A DNA stretch of 64,000 bases from NCBI RefSeq assembly GCF_018687715.1, contig NC_056752.1, positions 11,416,501-11,480,500 of the forward strand, read 5' to 3'. Shown here in pieces: positions 24,390-37,100 of the stretch. The notes below the pieces were generated by a model, which did no database searches, was not told the DNA's origin, and saw only the letters and a program-made list of their open reading frames with translations. Both the position numbers and the translations under genes were made by a program. The number at the start of each line of letters is the position of its first letter. Within the stretch, counting starts at the first letter, position 1. Origin of the DNA: Carya illinoinensis. Its lineage: Eukaryota > Streptophyta > Magnoliopsida > Fagales > Juglandaceae.

Positions 24390-24460
24390 TTTATAAGCTC
24401 ACTTATACCTTACTACGTACTTCGCTAGCAACTCTGTTGCATGCAACAACATAACAAGCT

Positions 24461-24491
<31 letters not shown>

Positions 24492-24497
24492 TAAGAA

Positions 24498-24675
24498 AAA
24501 TGATATTTGTAATCATAGAGTACGCAAGCACCGCACTTATTTAAAAAAAAAAGTAAATCAATATGGACTGACATAAAAAAAATTAATATTTTAATAATGA
24601 TAAAGTTCCCTACTCGATCTAGCTTTTTCAAAAAGAGTGTGCCTTGCACAACTCATGACTGTATCAAGTATTACT
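24498..24675. repeat. Palindromic MITE, family A, downstream of the WRKY gene
   Basis: The left end ATGATATTTGTAATCATAGAGT is mirrored by CTCATGACTGTATCAAGTATTACT. Interior arms (GCAAGCACCGCACTTATTT / CAAAAAGAGTGTGCCTTGC) are complementary. Same family as 8010-8176. Confidence 0.55.
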
Positions 24676-25838
24676 CATATATTGATTCGTTATCTTATAT
24701 CTTTGAACAATACAATAAAGCTAATGTTAATGCCAAAACACTGTTTGTACAAGAGAGTTTATTGATTCGAGTTGTTCTGATGCTCTAAAGTTTGGAAACT
24801 TTTACTGAAGCCGCGCGTGCAGTACTGCATGTTGAACTACCAGAGTAATTTCTTCCGGTCGGTATTGTGTTCAAGAAATGTTACTTTCAGGTTAATTTCT
24901 GGCTGGGATTTATACTTGTTTAGAAACGATACTTGAAGTTTAAAATGGTCTAGCTGTCATTAGTCGACAAAAAAGATATTTATGTATATATATAAAATTC
25001 AAATTCTAGGATTAATGGATTTGCATGATCATGCATGTGGAGCTCTACCTATATATTGGTCTTCCATCTCAAATACTTATTTGCGACAGCAAAATTGAAG
25101 CAAATACATATTACGACGACAACGACAACAACCGTTGTTATGCCTTTTTGCGGCAGAACAAATAATTATTTGCGATGACACGAATCACCGCAAAAGTTAA
25201 TGATTTTATAAATATTTATTTTGATTTTATAAACACAATTTTATATTCAACCAAATTCCACTGATTTCTTAAATTAAAAAAAGAAAAAAAAAACTCTTTT
25301 ATCTTTTTTTTTTTTTAATAAATTTTTATAACTCCATTAATTCAAATATTCATTCTCATTCATGATTTGTATTGTTTCCAGCTAGCCATCATGTCATCCA
25401 TTACTTCTCTTTATTCATTTATTTTTCTAACGATCGCATTCCTCTCAAGTGGTCATTCTCCTACGTGACTGTTTTTGTAATCTTCGTTTTTTAATGTTTA
25501 TATTATTTCATTATAAATAAGACTATTTCCCCTTCAAATTTCACTGATCACTACAATCCAAGGCCATCTTTTTGGACTCGAAGTGGAGATAGTTCCAAAA
25601 GTTTTTGTGGAGAGGAAGAGCAATTGAATAGTGATACACATCTACTGAAGGCTTTTTGTGTCTATATTCTTTAAACTTCTGAGAAAGTTTCAAATGAATT
25701 ATTTTCTCATATTCAATCGTAAAAACTAGCCTATCCATATATAAATTTTGTTCAAAAAAGAGATAATGTTAGAAAGTTGGGTTATCTTAATTCTCAAAAT
25801 TATTGCGTGTGTCCCACGGAGCCGTAATAAATGATTTA

Positions 25839-26189
25839 GACTTCATTTGATTATGTAAATGAGATTAGATGAAATGAAAAATATATAAATAATAGTGAGA
25901 TAGCTTGTGAATAGTAGTAAAATGATTTGAGTTAAGATATTTTCTGAGATTTTGGAAAATGAGAGAAAAAAAAAGTTTGAATAAAATCTTATAAAATTAT
26001 AATATTGTTAGAATATAAATTGTTAATATAATTTTTTTTGAGATTTAAAAAAATTGATTTTTTTTAAAATTATAATGATTAGGTAACGATTAGATAAAAA
26101 AGTTAAAAATTTAAAATTGAAAAATATTTAAATATTGAGATGAGATGGGATAAAATGAATTGATATCATCTATGAAACCTAACGTGGCC
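25839..26189. mobile_element. Tourist-like (PIF/Harbinger) MITE with TTA target duplication
   Basis: 351 bp flanked by TTA on both sides (25836-25838 and 26190-26192). The left end GACTTCATTTGATTATG and the right end AAACCTAACGTGGCC are imperfect inverted repeats of the family terminus GGCCTNGTTTGGTT. The interior has GATTAGATGAAATGA and GATGAGATGGGATAAAATG subterminal repeats. Non-coding. Confidence 0.65.
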
Positions 26190-26352
26190 TTAGAACTCCA
26201 AGTCAGAATGCTTCAAACGTAATTTGCAATAATTTTGTTATATGCAGGATTTTTCCAACTTGAAACACCCAAATCATTATAAAGGCGTGCATAACTCTGT
26301 GTCATAAACTCATAATCATTGAAGATGAATTCATGGGATACCATCATTGCAT

Positions 26353-26353
<1 letters not shown>

Positions 26354-26396
<43 letters not shown>
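26354..26396. repeat. (GA)n microsatellite
   Basis: An uninterrupted GA tract of about 21 units. Confidence 0.95.
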
Positions 26397-26399
<3 letters not shown>

Positions 26400-26752
26400 C
26401 TTTTTTATTCCAAATTAGCCAATCATATGAACTTTGGATGTAGAAATTTTGTGGTCGCTTTACTTACTCTAATCTTGATTGAGTTCTTGTTTTTGCTAGT
26501 TTCTATTTAGATTTATTAGATGGTCTTGGTCCCTACAAATAGGTGTGAAAAATGAAATAAATGGTATAAGTTTCAGGTATTATATCCATTCAAATGAAGT
26601 TGGGACATAGTATGCAACATAACAGGTGAATATATAACAAGCTATTTCATCAAAAAGAGCACCAAGTTCTGCTCACAAACTTCAGACAATGAGCCCATCA
26701 TGAGTCAAAATATCGATTTGAAAGAAAATACGCAACTAAAAGGAAATAATTA

Positions 26753-27910
26753 TTATTTACTCATTTTTTGCCTTTCAAGAATTTCCACTTGACGTTGCTG
26801 AAAATACTGTTGTTGCATTGGAGACATGGCACTTGTATCGATCGCCATAATTCGTACTTCCTCCATGTCTCGTTCTACTTGAAGTCTGTCTCGTTTTAAT
26901 TGAAGTATTCCTATTCCCTTCTCCGAACGGATTAGTTCTTTTTGAGCTTGTTCCGATCGAAACATTTCTTGCCTCATGCAGATCCTCTTTTCCTCCTCCA
27001 TTGAATGTTTTAAGTGAGTCTTTTCTTGCTCAAGACATGTGAACCCTTTCTCTTGATCACGTGCTTCGTCCAGATTTTCAGTTAGTTTCTTCAACTTATC
27101 TTTCCTGATGGAGTTCGGTAATACTGCATCATCTGACTTTGTACTCTTTTCTCTCTTTCGCTTTTCCTTCTCATCTTTCATGGTTATCGGTCTTTCCGAG
27201 TCTTGAAAGCTATCATTGGAGACATTATCTTCCCCTAGAATTGTCGAATCTGGAGTTGATGGAGAAGATGCCATACATGGTAGTCTTCTAATTCTTTTCA
27301 AGAGGTTACGGCGCTGCAACCATTTTCCTTGATGTCTCAATGATGTCCAACAATGTTCAAATGAAAAAGAGGTTTCATGAAGCTGTTGATACTTGGCCTT
27401 TGCCTGAAGAATCTGAAAAATTAGAAGAAATTAAAAAGCAATTAGTATCTTCAAACTATCGACTGTATTGACAACCATTTCAAATTATACCTTGTCATGT
27501 TCAGTCATATCGCTTTGATGTATTGATTCGATTTGGGCAAGACAATCACAAAAATTATCGATGCCATTTTTAATTATTGTCCAGCGATTCATTAGGGAGG
27601 ACGGACTACGTTCAGAAATCGCCTGGGCCTTGTGCTTGAGAAAGAACTCCCAAATTCTCTCCCAATATGACTTGTGTTTTTCCTCAGTTACAGTATGCAA
27701 GCTAGTATTGAGCCACGCTGACACAAGGAGATTGTCTTCCTCCACACTGAACTTGCCACCCCAATGTCTCTTTTTAGCGACCATTTCAACTTGGGGTAGA
27801 GACTCTTTGACGATTAGTGGAGTATGTTGAGACTCCAAAAATTTATCATCAAGGTTACAACCCTGCAAGAGTGTTGTGAATGGCATGCCTCCTTGCCCCA
27901 GCGAATCCAT
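26753..27910 (-). CDS. Myb/SANT-like protein with NAM-associated C-terminal domain
   Basis: Two exons on the minus strand, 27910-27491 and 27412-26753, with a 78-bp GT-AG intron, give 359 residues. Residues about 48-140 form a trihelix/Myb-SANT-like DNA-binding region: KRHWGGKFSVEEDNLLVSAWL, then YWERIWEFF and RSPSSLMNRWTIIKNGIDNF. Residues about 160-360 match the NAM-associated C-terminal domain: basic and serine-rich (RPITMKDEKEKRKREK), then a long charged coiled coil ending with a QQQYFQQRQVEILERQK tail. Plant databases often mislabel such genes as 'glutathione S-transferase T3-like'. They resemble the ORF1 DNA-binding partner of PIF/Harbinger transposons, so this may be a domesticated or transposon-borne copy; no transposase lies next to it. 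The frame is intact. Confidence 0.8.
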
Positions 27911-28790
27911 TCCTTAAAACACAAAATCTAAATTCCATCAAAAGGTATCATTTGCCAACAATAAACGTAAGGTAGCACCAAGTCATTCACAAACAAACAA
28001 ATATATTGGGTTTTATTTGAATTAATGCATCCCAGCTCATATGGTCTGGAAAAGTTTATCAACTACGATTGAATGACACTTTTGGCCAACATTAGGGACA
28101 GTCATTCGTATTTTCAAGTCATGTTCGAGTCGTGTCAGGTTATAAACATTTGATTATATAGGTCAACGTAAACCCGACCCAACCCGTTAAGCTAAATGTG
28201 TCAAACTTTCAAACCTTAACACGGCCCATTTAGATAATGAGTCGTGTCACCCGTTTTGAATCATTTAATAATTAATTATAAACAGATCAACACGACACAA
28301 CTCATTTAAAGTACTTGTTTCATATAAATGGGCTGAACTAACACACAACCTATTTTACCTAATTAACATAATTTTACATAAATGTTAAAATCTATATTTA
28401 TTAGTAGTCACAATATCTTAAAAAATAAGACAACTTACTGACAAAAAAATAAGATAACTTAGTGACAAAAAACCAATATTATTTAAGTTTTCTTATACAC
28501 TAAAACCAATATTACACTCTACAATAATAAATACGAGTATAGGTCCAGAATTACAATCTAAATAATAAAATATAAGCATACTAAGAAATACTAATATTAC
28601 AACTTAACAATAATAAAATTATAATTTTGAAATAAAACCTAAACAAGTCAAAACAAGTTGATTTCGAATTAAGCGGATTGACCTATTTATAAATTATGTC
28701 TTAACGGATTAATCCGTTTTGATCCAAACCTGTTAACATCAAACCCAAACTCGCTAATTTTGTGTGGTGTTCGTGTTAGATTCATGAGTT
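27911..28790. other. Intergenic, repeat-like DNA between the Myb/SANT gene and a copia fragment
   Basis: About 28110-28770 carries motifs such as GTCGTGTCAGGTT, AACCCGACCCAACCCGTTAAG, ACACGGCCCATTTAG and, near the right, CTTAACGGATTAATCCG and GTTCGTGTTAGATTCATGAG. These recur in inverted orientation around an AT-rich middle, as in known dispersed plant repeats with GTGTCGGGTT-type arms. Exact ends and class were not resolved. It abuts the 5' truncation point of the copia fragment. Confidence 0.4.
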
Positions 28791-31266
28791 GTCTTAAGCA
28801 ATAAGGGAATTGTTCATCAAACTTCATGTTCTTACACACCCCAACAAAATGGGGTGGCTGAACGTAAAAATCGTCATTTGTTAGATGTAACTCGAGCTCT
28901 GTTATTGCACATGCATGTTCCTAAACGTTTTTGGAGTGATGGTATTCTTACTGCGTGTCACCTTATCAATCGTATGCCTTCATCTGTCCTCGATGGCTCC
29001 TCTCCCTTCTCCATTTTGTTTCCCTCATTGCCAACCTTTGCTCTTCCACCCAAAATCTTTGGGTGTGTTTGCTATGTTTATAATCTTGGCCCAGGCTCTG
29101 ATAAACTTGATCCACGTGCTACCAAGTGTTTCTTTGTTGGTTATTCCCGAACACAAAAAGGATATCGCTGCTATAGTCCTGCTCTTCGATGCTACTTCAC
29201 AAGTGCTGATGTCACATTTTTTGAGTCCATACCCTATTTCTCAGACACGTCTTCGGTTGTTGAGTGTGATCCTCTACCATTACCTACTCTAACCCTTTCT
29301 CCTCCACAGTCACCCACTATTACCCAACCTCCTTCAGTGCCTTTTCTTGTCCCTCTACAGGTGTACTCGCGTCGCTCACGGACCCCAGCTCCCCTGCCTC
29401 TACCAACTTTGTCTCCGTCTTCAGACCCTGAGTTACTCAGTGCTTCAGAATCTCCACCTATTGCTTTCTGAAAAGGTACTCGTTCTTGTGTTACTCAACA
29501 TCCGATTAGCCAATATGTCTCTTGTCATGCATTGTCTCCATCTTTTTCATCTTTTACTTCTCAATTGTCAAAAGTTTCTGTTCCTAAGACAGTTCAGGAT
29601 GCTTTATCTGATCCGGGATGGAGGATAGCCATGGAAAATGAAATGGATGCTCTTCACCATAATGGGACATGAGATCTTGTTCCTCTGCCGCCGGGAAAAC
29701 AATCTGTTGGCTGTAGATGGGTATACACAGTCAAATTCCATCCTACTGGCGCTGTGGAACGTCTGAAAGCTCGCTTGGTAGCTAAGGATTACACTCAAAT
29801 TTATGGCATTGATTACGACGAGACTTTTTCTCCCGTTGCCAAAATTTCATCTGTTCGGGTATTGATCTCTCTTGCTGCTAATTTGGATTGGCCCTTATTT
29901 CAGTTGGATGTTAAAAATGCATTCCTACATGGTGACTTAAATGAAGAAGTGTATATGGAGCAACCACCTGGTTTTGTTGCTCAAGGGGAGTGTCGAGGTA
30001 CAGTTTGCAAGTTAAAAAAGGCATTATATGGTTTGAAACAATCTCCTCGAGCATGGTTTGGGAGGGTCTCTGATAGTGTATTGGCATTTGGTCTTCATAG
30101 ATGCCAAACAGACCACTCGGTATTTCATCTGCATAGTGATGCAGGTCATATCTTATTGATCGTATATGTAGATGATATTGTAATTACTGGGAGTGATTCA
30201 GCTGGAATCGCCAGGCTGAAACAATTTTTACATGATCAGTTTCAGACAAAAGACTTGGGTAAACTTAGATACTTTCTTGGAATCGAAGTTAGTAGATCTA
30301 AAAAAGGTATCAACCTATCTCAGAGAAAATATGTGCTTGATTTTTTGGAAGAAACTGGCATGTTGGGTGTACGGCCATTGACACTCCTATGGATCCAAAT
30401 CATAAACTCTTGAAAGAGGAAGATGAGTTGTTTGGAGATCCAGGTCGGTATCAAAGACTTGTTGGAAAATTAAATTATCTGACTATCACTAGACCTGATA
30501 TTTCTTATGCAGTAAGTGTACTAAGCCAATTTCTACAAACGCCTAAGGTCTCACATTGGGATGCTGTAATCCATATTCTTCGGTATCTTAAGCGAGCTCC
30601 TGGCCTTGGATTGTTGCATAGACCAAATGGGCATCTTAGAATTGAAGCTTTTTCAGATGCTGATTGGGCAGGATCTCCTTCAGATAGAAGATCGACTACT
30701 AGATATTGTACCTTTGTAGGAGGTAATTTGGTTACATGAAAGAGTAATAAGCAAACAGTAGTAGCTCGATCTTGTGCAGAGGCCGAATACAGAGCAATTG
30801 CTCACACTGCTAGTGAGCTGACATGGTTGCAACACTTTCTTCATGAGATTGGGTTTCCAGCTCCTGTCCCCCTTCAGTTATTTTGTGATAATCAAGCTGC
30901 AGTACATATTGCGTCTAATCCTGTATTCCATGAGAGGACTAAACACATTGAGATTGATTGTCACTTCATTCGAGATAAGATATTTAGTGGTGACATCTCT
31001 ACACCCTTTGTGAAGTCTGCTGATCAACTTGCAGATGTGTTTACCAAACCACTTTGTCATAGTCGGCTAAAGTTTATTTGCTCCAAGCTAGGTTTATATG
31101 ATATATATGCCCCAGCTTGAGGGGGAGTGTTGGAATACATATTGTAATTAAATGTATAGTGTGAGGGTATAATGGTCACTACTTGTATATGTATAGTTGA
31201 TTATTCATTAATAAAAACACAATACAGTTTTCTCTCTCTCTTGTTTATCGACTACACATATCAACA
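28791..31266 (+). mobile_element. 5'-truncated Ty1-copia element (integrase to 3' LTR)
   Basis: Coding sequence begins in the C-terminal half of integrase ([17 protein letters not shown] at about 28838) and runs through reverse transcriptase (YVDDIVITGSD near 30170) and RNase H (to 31120). There are premature stops at 29469-29471, near 29670 and near 30737, and a one-base frameshift near 30375. After the stop comes a polypurine tract (GGGGGAG) and a short 3' LTR. Gag, protease, most of integrase and the 5' LTR are absent. This is a different copia lineage from the complete element at 13982-19047, judging by the protein differences. Confidence 0.88.
31128..31266 (+). repeat. 3' LTR of the truncated copia element
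   Basis: 139 bp from TGTTGGAATACATATTG to CACATATCAACA, with inverted TGTTG/CAACA ends, placed directly after the polypurine tract. The CTCTCTCTCTTG stretch near its end is typical of the R-U5 part of copia LTRs. Confidence 0.8.
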
Positions 31267-31296
31267 ATGCTTTTCCCTGTTTTTTTTTTTAGGTTA

Positions 31297-31465
31297 TGCT
31301 ACTCATGATCCCACACCATACACCATACATATTTTAATTTTTTTCATTTATTTTATTCTTGCTAAACTAATTGAGTTGTTCTACTTATCATCTATACACC
31401 ACATACTTGTTCGTAGAAAAACAAAAATAATTTAAAAGAGGTGTAGTGTGTGGGGATGCTAAGCA
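31297..31465. repeat. Palindromic MITE, family C
   Basis: The left arm TGCTACTCATGATCCCACACC pairs with the right arm GTGTAGTGTGTGGGGATGCTAAGCA. The same arm pattern (GCAG-CCCTACACCACAC) makes a shorter, cleaner hairpin at 55440-55533. Confidence 0.6.
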
Positions 31466-31493
31466 GAATTATTATTATTATTTTTAATTTGTA

Positions 31494-31707
31494 CTGGGTG
31501 TCCAGGAACAGTATCCTGACTAATCCTAGGGGTGCATAGACCCTTGGTAAGAAGTTTCCCGTATGTGCACTTTAAGTAATTCAAGGGAAAAATCCTTCAG
31601 TCTAATGGCCTATAGGAATTGTTTGCACCCAAGAGGATTCGAACCTTAGACCTAGAGGGAACATTCCATCAAGACCAAGGTCTTTACCACTTGAGTCAAC
31701 CCCTAAA
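31494..31707 (-). mobile_element. tRNA-derived SINE resembling Au SINE
   Basis: On the minus strand the 5' part reads GGGGTTGACTCAAGTGGTAA (A-box-like), followed about 45 bases later by GGTTCGAATCC, a perfect RNA polymerase III B-box. It then has CTCTTGGGTGCAAAC and, near 31500, GGACACCC at the 3' end. This order matches the widespread plant Au SINE family as I remember it. On the plus strand the 3' end is preceded by a T/A-rich stretch, consistent with a short tail. It is not a tRNA gene: no acceptor stem closes. Confidence 0.7.
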
Positions 31708-32187
31708 TGCTTCCCTTAAAAAATATAAAGAGGCCAACAGAGAAATCAGGGTTTTCCCAAAGAGGTTGGGAATGAAGATTGTGAAAATAAAGGATAAAGC
31801 TATACCCAATAGTTAGAGAAAGAGGAGAGGGCTATGCTTTCCTCTGTTGTTGGTCAGTATAGAGACAAAGTGAGAGAAAGGTCTATGAAGAGTCCAGTTG
31901 TTGGTAGGCAAAGAGAAAATATTTTAAGTGTATGCGAAAAGGATCATTGCATTGCGAAAGGGGTCAGAGAGAAGAGGATCTTTGTGTTTGTGAATGGGGG
32001 GCAGAGTGACATCCATGGGAGTAAACAAGTGAGAGAAGGCAGAATAGACCAAAAACAAATCATAAGCCTGAAGAGTGCTGAAGAATCGCTGTAGCATTTT
32101 ATCTAAAATAAAGAACCACAAAAAATGGGATGTAGGGGTATTTTGTGGTTCATTCTCTATAATCATCGAAGAACAGATGCTAGTGCT

Positions 32188-34113
32188 CTAAGCCTTACCC
32201 GTGAGGCTTCCCTTCATTCTGCCTGAGGGCTGCAAGTTCTGTGCTGATGTCAAGGTTGCTGAACCATCAGCCAGCAACCCTTGAGGATGTGTTGTCTCAC
32301 TCACACTCCCCCTAGGCCGCTCAGCAACCGTAGAAAGAGACGATGATAAGTCTGTTCCGGATGGTTGGAGTTGAACCGGTACATATAGTGGTGTTCTTGA
32401 CTTCTCAGCCATTGGTTGAGCAGTAGACTTGAGTGGTGTTTGCGTGCTATTATCATCATGCATGGCTTGGCCACTACCACCACCTCGCTGAAACTGCGCT
32501 GGTTCTACAACAGTCGATGGAGGAACAGAATTTAGCGACCGAGTCATAGCCGAAGGGTGAGAAGTGCTAGATTGTAGTGAATTTTGATGCCCAGAGGAAC
32601 ATTTGGAGGAAATGTGATAACCACCTTGGCCTTGAGTGGGAAAGATATCAGCCTGTTGGACATCTTGACCAGAAACATTATTGTCCTTCTTAACTTCCTG
32701 GTTCTGTCAAAGGAAAAATTGAAAGAATAATAAAATCACGTGAAATATTTCGGTCAACAATGTATACTCCACTTTAGAAGAACACACCATGGGGTTGCAT
32801 ATGCGCACTAAGAAATCTGGAGCGACAATGGCTATTTATGTGTCATTACACTGAGAAAAGGATAGGCTGGATAGCTACAAACGAACAAAAATCAGATCAA
32901 ACCTGTATTGATGTGTGATTGCGCATGGAAGATGAAGCCATGTTTGAGACTGGTAAAGAATTCACAAGTGGCCTGAGCAATTGCTGCTCTCTATCCAAGC
33001 CCCCATGTAAAGACTGTTGGTTCAGAACTGGAGAAAGAGTGTCTGTTAGGACTGGTGCAAGAATTGAATTGCAAGATGATTTGGAACTGTCCGGGGTTCC
33101 AGCCCAAGTAGACGTGCTGCCTACTGAACCAAGTGGGACAGCAGAAATAGACATGGGAATTCTTGAGTACATATTTTCCTCTGTTGAACAAGAACCATGT
33201 TGGTCCAACCTGTCAGAGTTTTTTACTTCCTTTTGCACAACATTTCTTGGAATGCATGGAGGATTATCCAGTAAATGTCGTCTTCCAGTACCTCCATATA
33301 CATGCATAGCATTTGCCCCTTCCTTGGTAAGATCAGAAAATTCATCAGGCAAACATGGAGGTCTCTCTTGCTGACAACTTGGTGTCCCGTGGCCTGTTTT
33401 GTCAGTATGGTCATTGTTCTGCAAGACTGCCATCCAGGATCCATCTGCTGAGATCATCACATCAACAACATTCTCTTCAGTCTCTCCCAAGATCTGAGCA
33501 AGAAACAAGGTGTTAACTTATGTGGTGACATTGACCACGTGAAAACATTCAAAACGACCCCTTTTTTTTTTCATTCAAACTACTTACCTTAGCTATATGC
33601 TCATCAATGCGTATATCTGTGTGGCAGACAGGCTGGTTACAACATGGGCAACACCATAGTGGCCTTCTTGCATTCATTTCCATGAAGTTCTCATAATCAA
33701 AGCACTGCATTTTTGCACAATACCAGAATTGACAGAGTTTAAGAAAAGGAAAACAATTGACTAAGAGAATATGTAAGGCACTTGCATCAATTAAGTGCAA
33801 ACCAAAATGATAATCTGTAGATGCATAAAGAGCATTTCCAAAGGTTGACCTATTGACCTGTTGCACAGGTCTCCCATTCTAGCCACATGAATACACGTGA
33901 TGCTTTTGGACTTTGGAACTATCAATATTAAAATACAATTTTTTTTTTATTTTTATTTTTTTTATATATAGGAAATGAACACTAGAATACCAAGTAAGCA
34001 AGTATAGAGCCTGAAGCAAGGAAAGGACGTGAAATTTCTTAAGATGCACAAGGCCTCTAGATCTCAAGTGCAGGCATGGACATTATAGTGTAGGGTTTTA
34101 TAATGTGTCATAT

Positions 34114-34177
<64 letters not shown>

Positions 34178-37100
34178 CAGGCCTGTGGAGTTTTGTCATG
34201 TATTAGTTGAAGATATTTGGCAGATTAGGTTGACATTGGGTCAGAATCCACACCTAATCAACCAAATCCACACAATCATTATTCTTTGAACCATTTAACT
34301 TGTTAGTTGTTACTGTCGCTCTTTCGATTTTTACATTTCAATCTGAAATAGAAGGCTCGGTTCTTGTTGACCATATAAATGGAAGAATCACACATTCGAG
34401 TTGTATCACATTCAATTTGAATGGAGACAAGGCCCCGGTCCAGGTGGATTCACAATGGTGTTTATCCAAACGCATCCAGATGTGTAAAAGATGATTTAAT
34501 GAGGTTTTTCATAACTTCATGATAAGGGTAAATTTGTAAAAAGCCTCAATGAAACATTTCTAGTCCTTATCTCAAAGAATGCCGGAGCAATTGATATCAA
34601 AGATTTCCATTTGATTATCAATGTAGCAGAGTCTAGAAAATCATATCCAAAGTCCTGGCTAGTTGCCAATGAATGCTTGGATAGCAAAATCATATCTAGA
34701 GTCGGGGGGACCATGCCAGTTAGGCTTGGAAAAGACATATGACCATGTTAATTGGGAGTTCTTACCATATTATTTGAGAAGGCGTGGCTTTGGGGAGTAG
34801 TGAAAGGGGATAGAATTTTGTGTCTCTAAAGTGAGAGTTTTGGTTTTGGTGAATGGAACCTTCGATAACTTTCATAGGATGTGACAGGATGACCCTTATA
34901 AGCCCTCTCCTGTTTGTTCTTGTGATGGATACACTGAGCAAGATGATCTCTGGGTTAGCGAGTGGGGGTATCTTATCAGGCTTTTTGGTAAGGAATGGGC
35001 ATGATGAAGAGCTTCACATCTCACACCTATTTGTATGTGACATACTGATCTTTAGTGAAGCAAACCAAGAGAATATGTTCACTACATTTCTTCTTTGTTT
35101 TGAGACTGTTTCAGGATAAAAATTATTTTGGAAAAGTCGACACTAGTTCCAGAGAGCAACTTTGATGATGTGCGTAGTTTCACTGGAATTCCTGGGCACA
35201 AGATATTGTTGGTAAAAGCATGCTTAAGCACAAAGGTTGAAGTGCTTTGCTTACCAAAAGCAAAGCACATTTACAAAAGCACACTTTTTGGAACTTTTTG
35301 TTGGAGCTTAATGTGCAGAAAAGTATGCTTTTGCAAATTTTTAAAGAAAAAAGTATAAGATATCAATATCAGTTCAAGATCCATAAAATAATGTAAACAA
35401 ATAATCTTAAGTATTTAGTTGAAATTGAAGATCATGTACCTACATGGCGGCTATGTATATGCTTGAGCCCAAAACGATAATCCAAGTTGGCTTTCTAGAT
35501 GGACTGATATTTGATTGCTTATGTTAGCATAGAAGTTGACACCTACAATTCTTGAGCTTCTTTGGTTGTGGCGTTTTTGGTATAATTTGATTCAACTATG
35601 TAACGAAAGTTTATTGATAAAAGGGTAGGCATAGCCAAAATATACTTCAAGAGAAAACACCTAATTGGAAAGGAGAAAAAGATACAAGAAATCATGATAA
35701 TTAAGCCCACTAAAATCAACAGTTATTGCCCATAGAAACATCATAATGAAAGAGAAAGATCTAAGCTCCTCCAATGAGCTTTCCCAATCTTCGAAAGACC
35801 GATCGTTACTTTCCTTGTAAATGCACCGTAAAAGGCAAATGGGAACCATCTCCCAAATGGCAGCAATCTATGACATACCTTGAAGTGTTCTCCAACTTGT
35901 AATAAACTCAACCACCTCCTCGGCACAACCCAACTCTTCCGAAAAACTTGTCACACAAGGTCCTAACAACCTCACAAGTAGTAAATGATCCACTATTTTG
36001 CCACTTTTTTCTACGCATGGATTTTTTTGTAACATGTCATCTTTAAAAATGTGCAATTTACTTCAATCAAGAGCATGCTGGTGCTTTACGCCTTGCTCCT
36101 AAGCTCTAGGCAGCGTTTGTGCTTAGGTGCACCTAACGCTTTCACCAATACTGGTGCAAGGTTACCTCCCAACCCATGTTGTACATTGGCCATTGGCCTC
36201 CCGTTAGGAGCCACTTCAAGGCCAAATCCATTTGGGAGTGAAGGTTAGTGGGATGGAAATGTTGGTGCAAAGGGGCTGGAAAAAATAAAACAGTGAGAGA
36301 AAAAGGTTTACTTTGAGGCGCGCTACAATGTCGCTTTCCTTAAGACAATATTTGCCCCCACTTGTAACGGTGTGCACATGGATTACCAATGAATTTGTCT
36401 CCAAGATACAATGAAGCCCAAAACAAGTATGTTTATCTAACTGCATTATGCACAGACAAAATTAGATCTGAATACCCTCAAATTTTGCTATTCAACCAAG
36501 ATATTAGAAATTTTCTCTACAGAATGAATAGACTCTAATTATGACCAGTTTTGAAGAAACGAAATATTTTTGGGACAGAGATATTTCGAAAGTAGCTTCT
36601 TCCATTAATTAATTTGTGACCAAGAATGCAAACTAATTTTAATATCAGAGTGCTTGCAAACCACAAGCATATAAAGTACTTTGCTCAATGAACTCAAGCC
36701 TTGATATGTTCCAAGAGTTGAGTCGAGTTTCCATTATTGGTGATTTGATGCATAGGCTTTAAAGTCATCCCCATTGATGTCTTCCACATCAATTCCCTAG
36801 CAAGTTCTTTTGTTAATGGATCTCCTAAATTTTGGCAAGATCTCACAAAATCAATAGTAATTACTCCATCTATGAGTAATTGTTTTACATAGCTATGTCT
36901 TAGGCATGGTTTGGTTTCACAAATATTTGAAATCATCTCATATGATTTCAACATCTAAACACCATTCAAATACAAATATTTTTCAATTTCAAATTTTTAA
37001 CTTTTTCATCTAAACATTACCTAATCATTACAACTTTCTCAAACTTCTACACAAAACACAAAAAACAATTTAACATTTTTAAATCCCAAAATAAAAATTA

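Larger units (their letters stand above)
24390..26752. other. Intergenic between the convergent WRKY and Myb/SANT-like genes
   Basis: Contains the family A MITE, a Tourist-like MITE at 25839-26189 and a GA microsatellite at 26354-26396. About 25075-25200 has repeated TTTGCGACAGCAAAA/TTTGCGATGACACG motifs, and 25551 begins CACTACAATCC, suggesting further scraps of CACTA-type DNA. No gene was supported. Confidence 0.45.

Noticed and set aside
25551..25740. Second complete CACTA element starting CACTACAATCC
   Set aside because: No matching TAGTG end within reasonable distance in the right orientation. Noted only as a possible scrap.
31600..31710. Possible tRNA gene on the minus strand (good B-box GGTTCGAATCC)
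   Set aside because: No acceptor stem or anticodon arm closes, and the 3' part matches a SINE body, so it is called as a SINE.
35200..35360. AGCAAAGCA/TGCTTTGC repeats as a structured RNA
   Set aside because: It contains inverted AAAGCA motifs but no clear stem architecture or neighbours. More like a decayed MITE.
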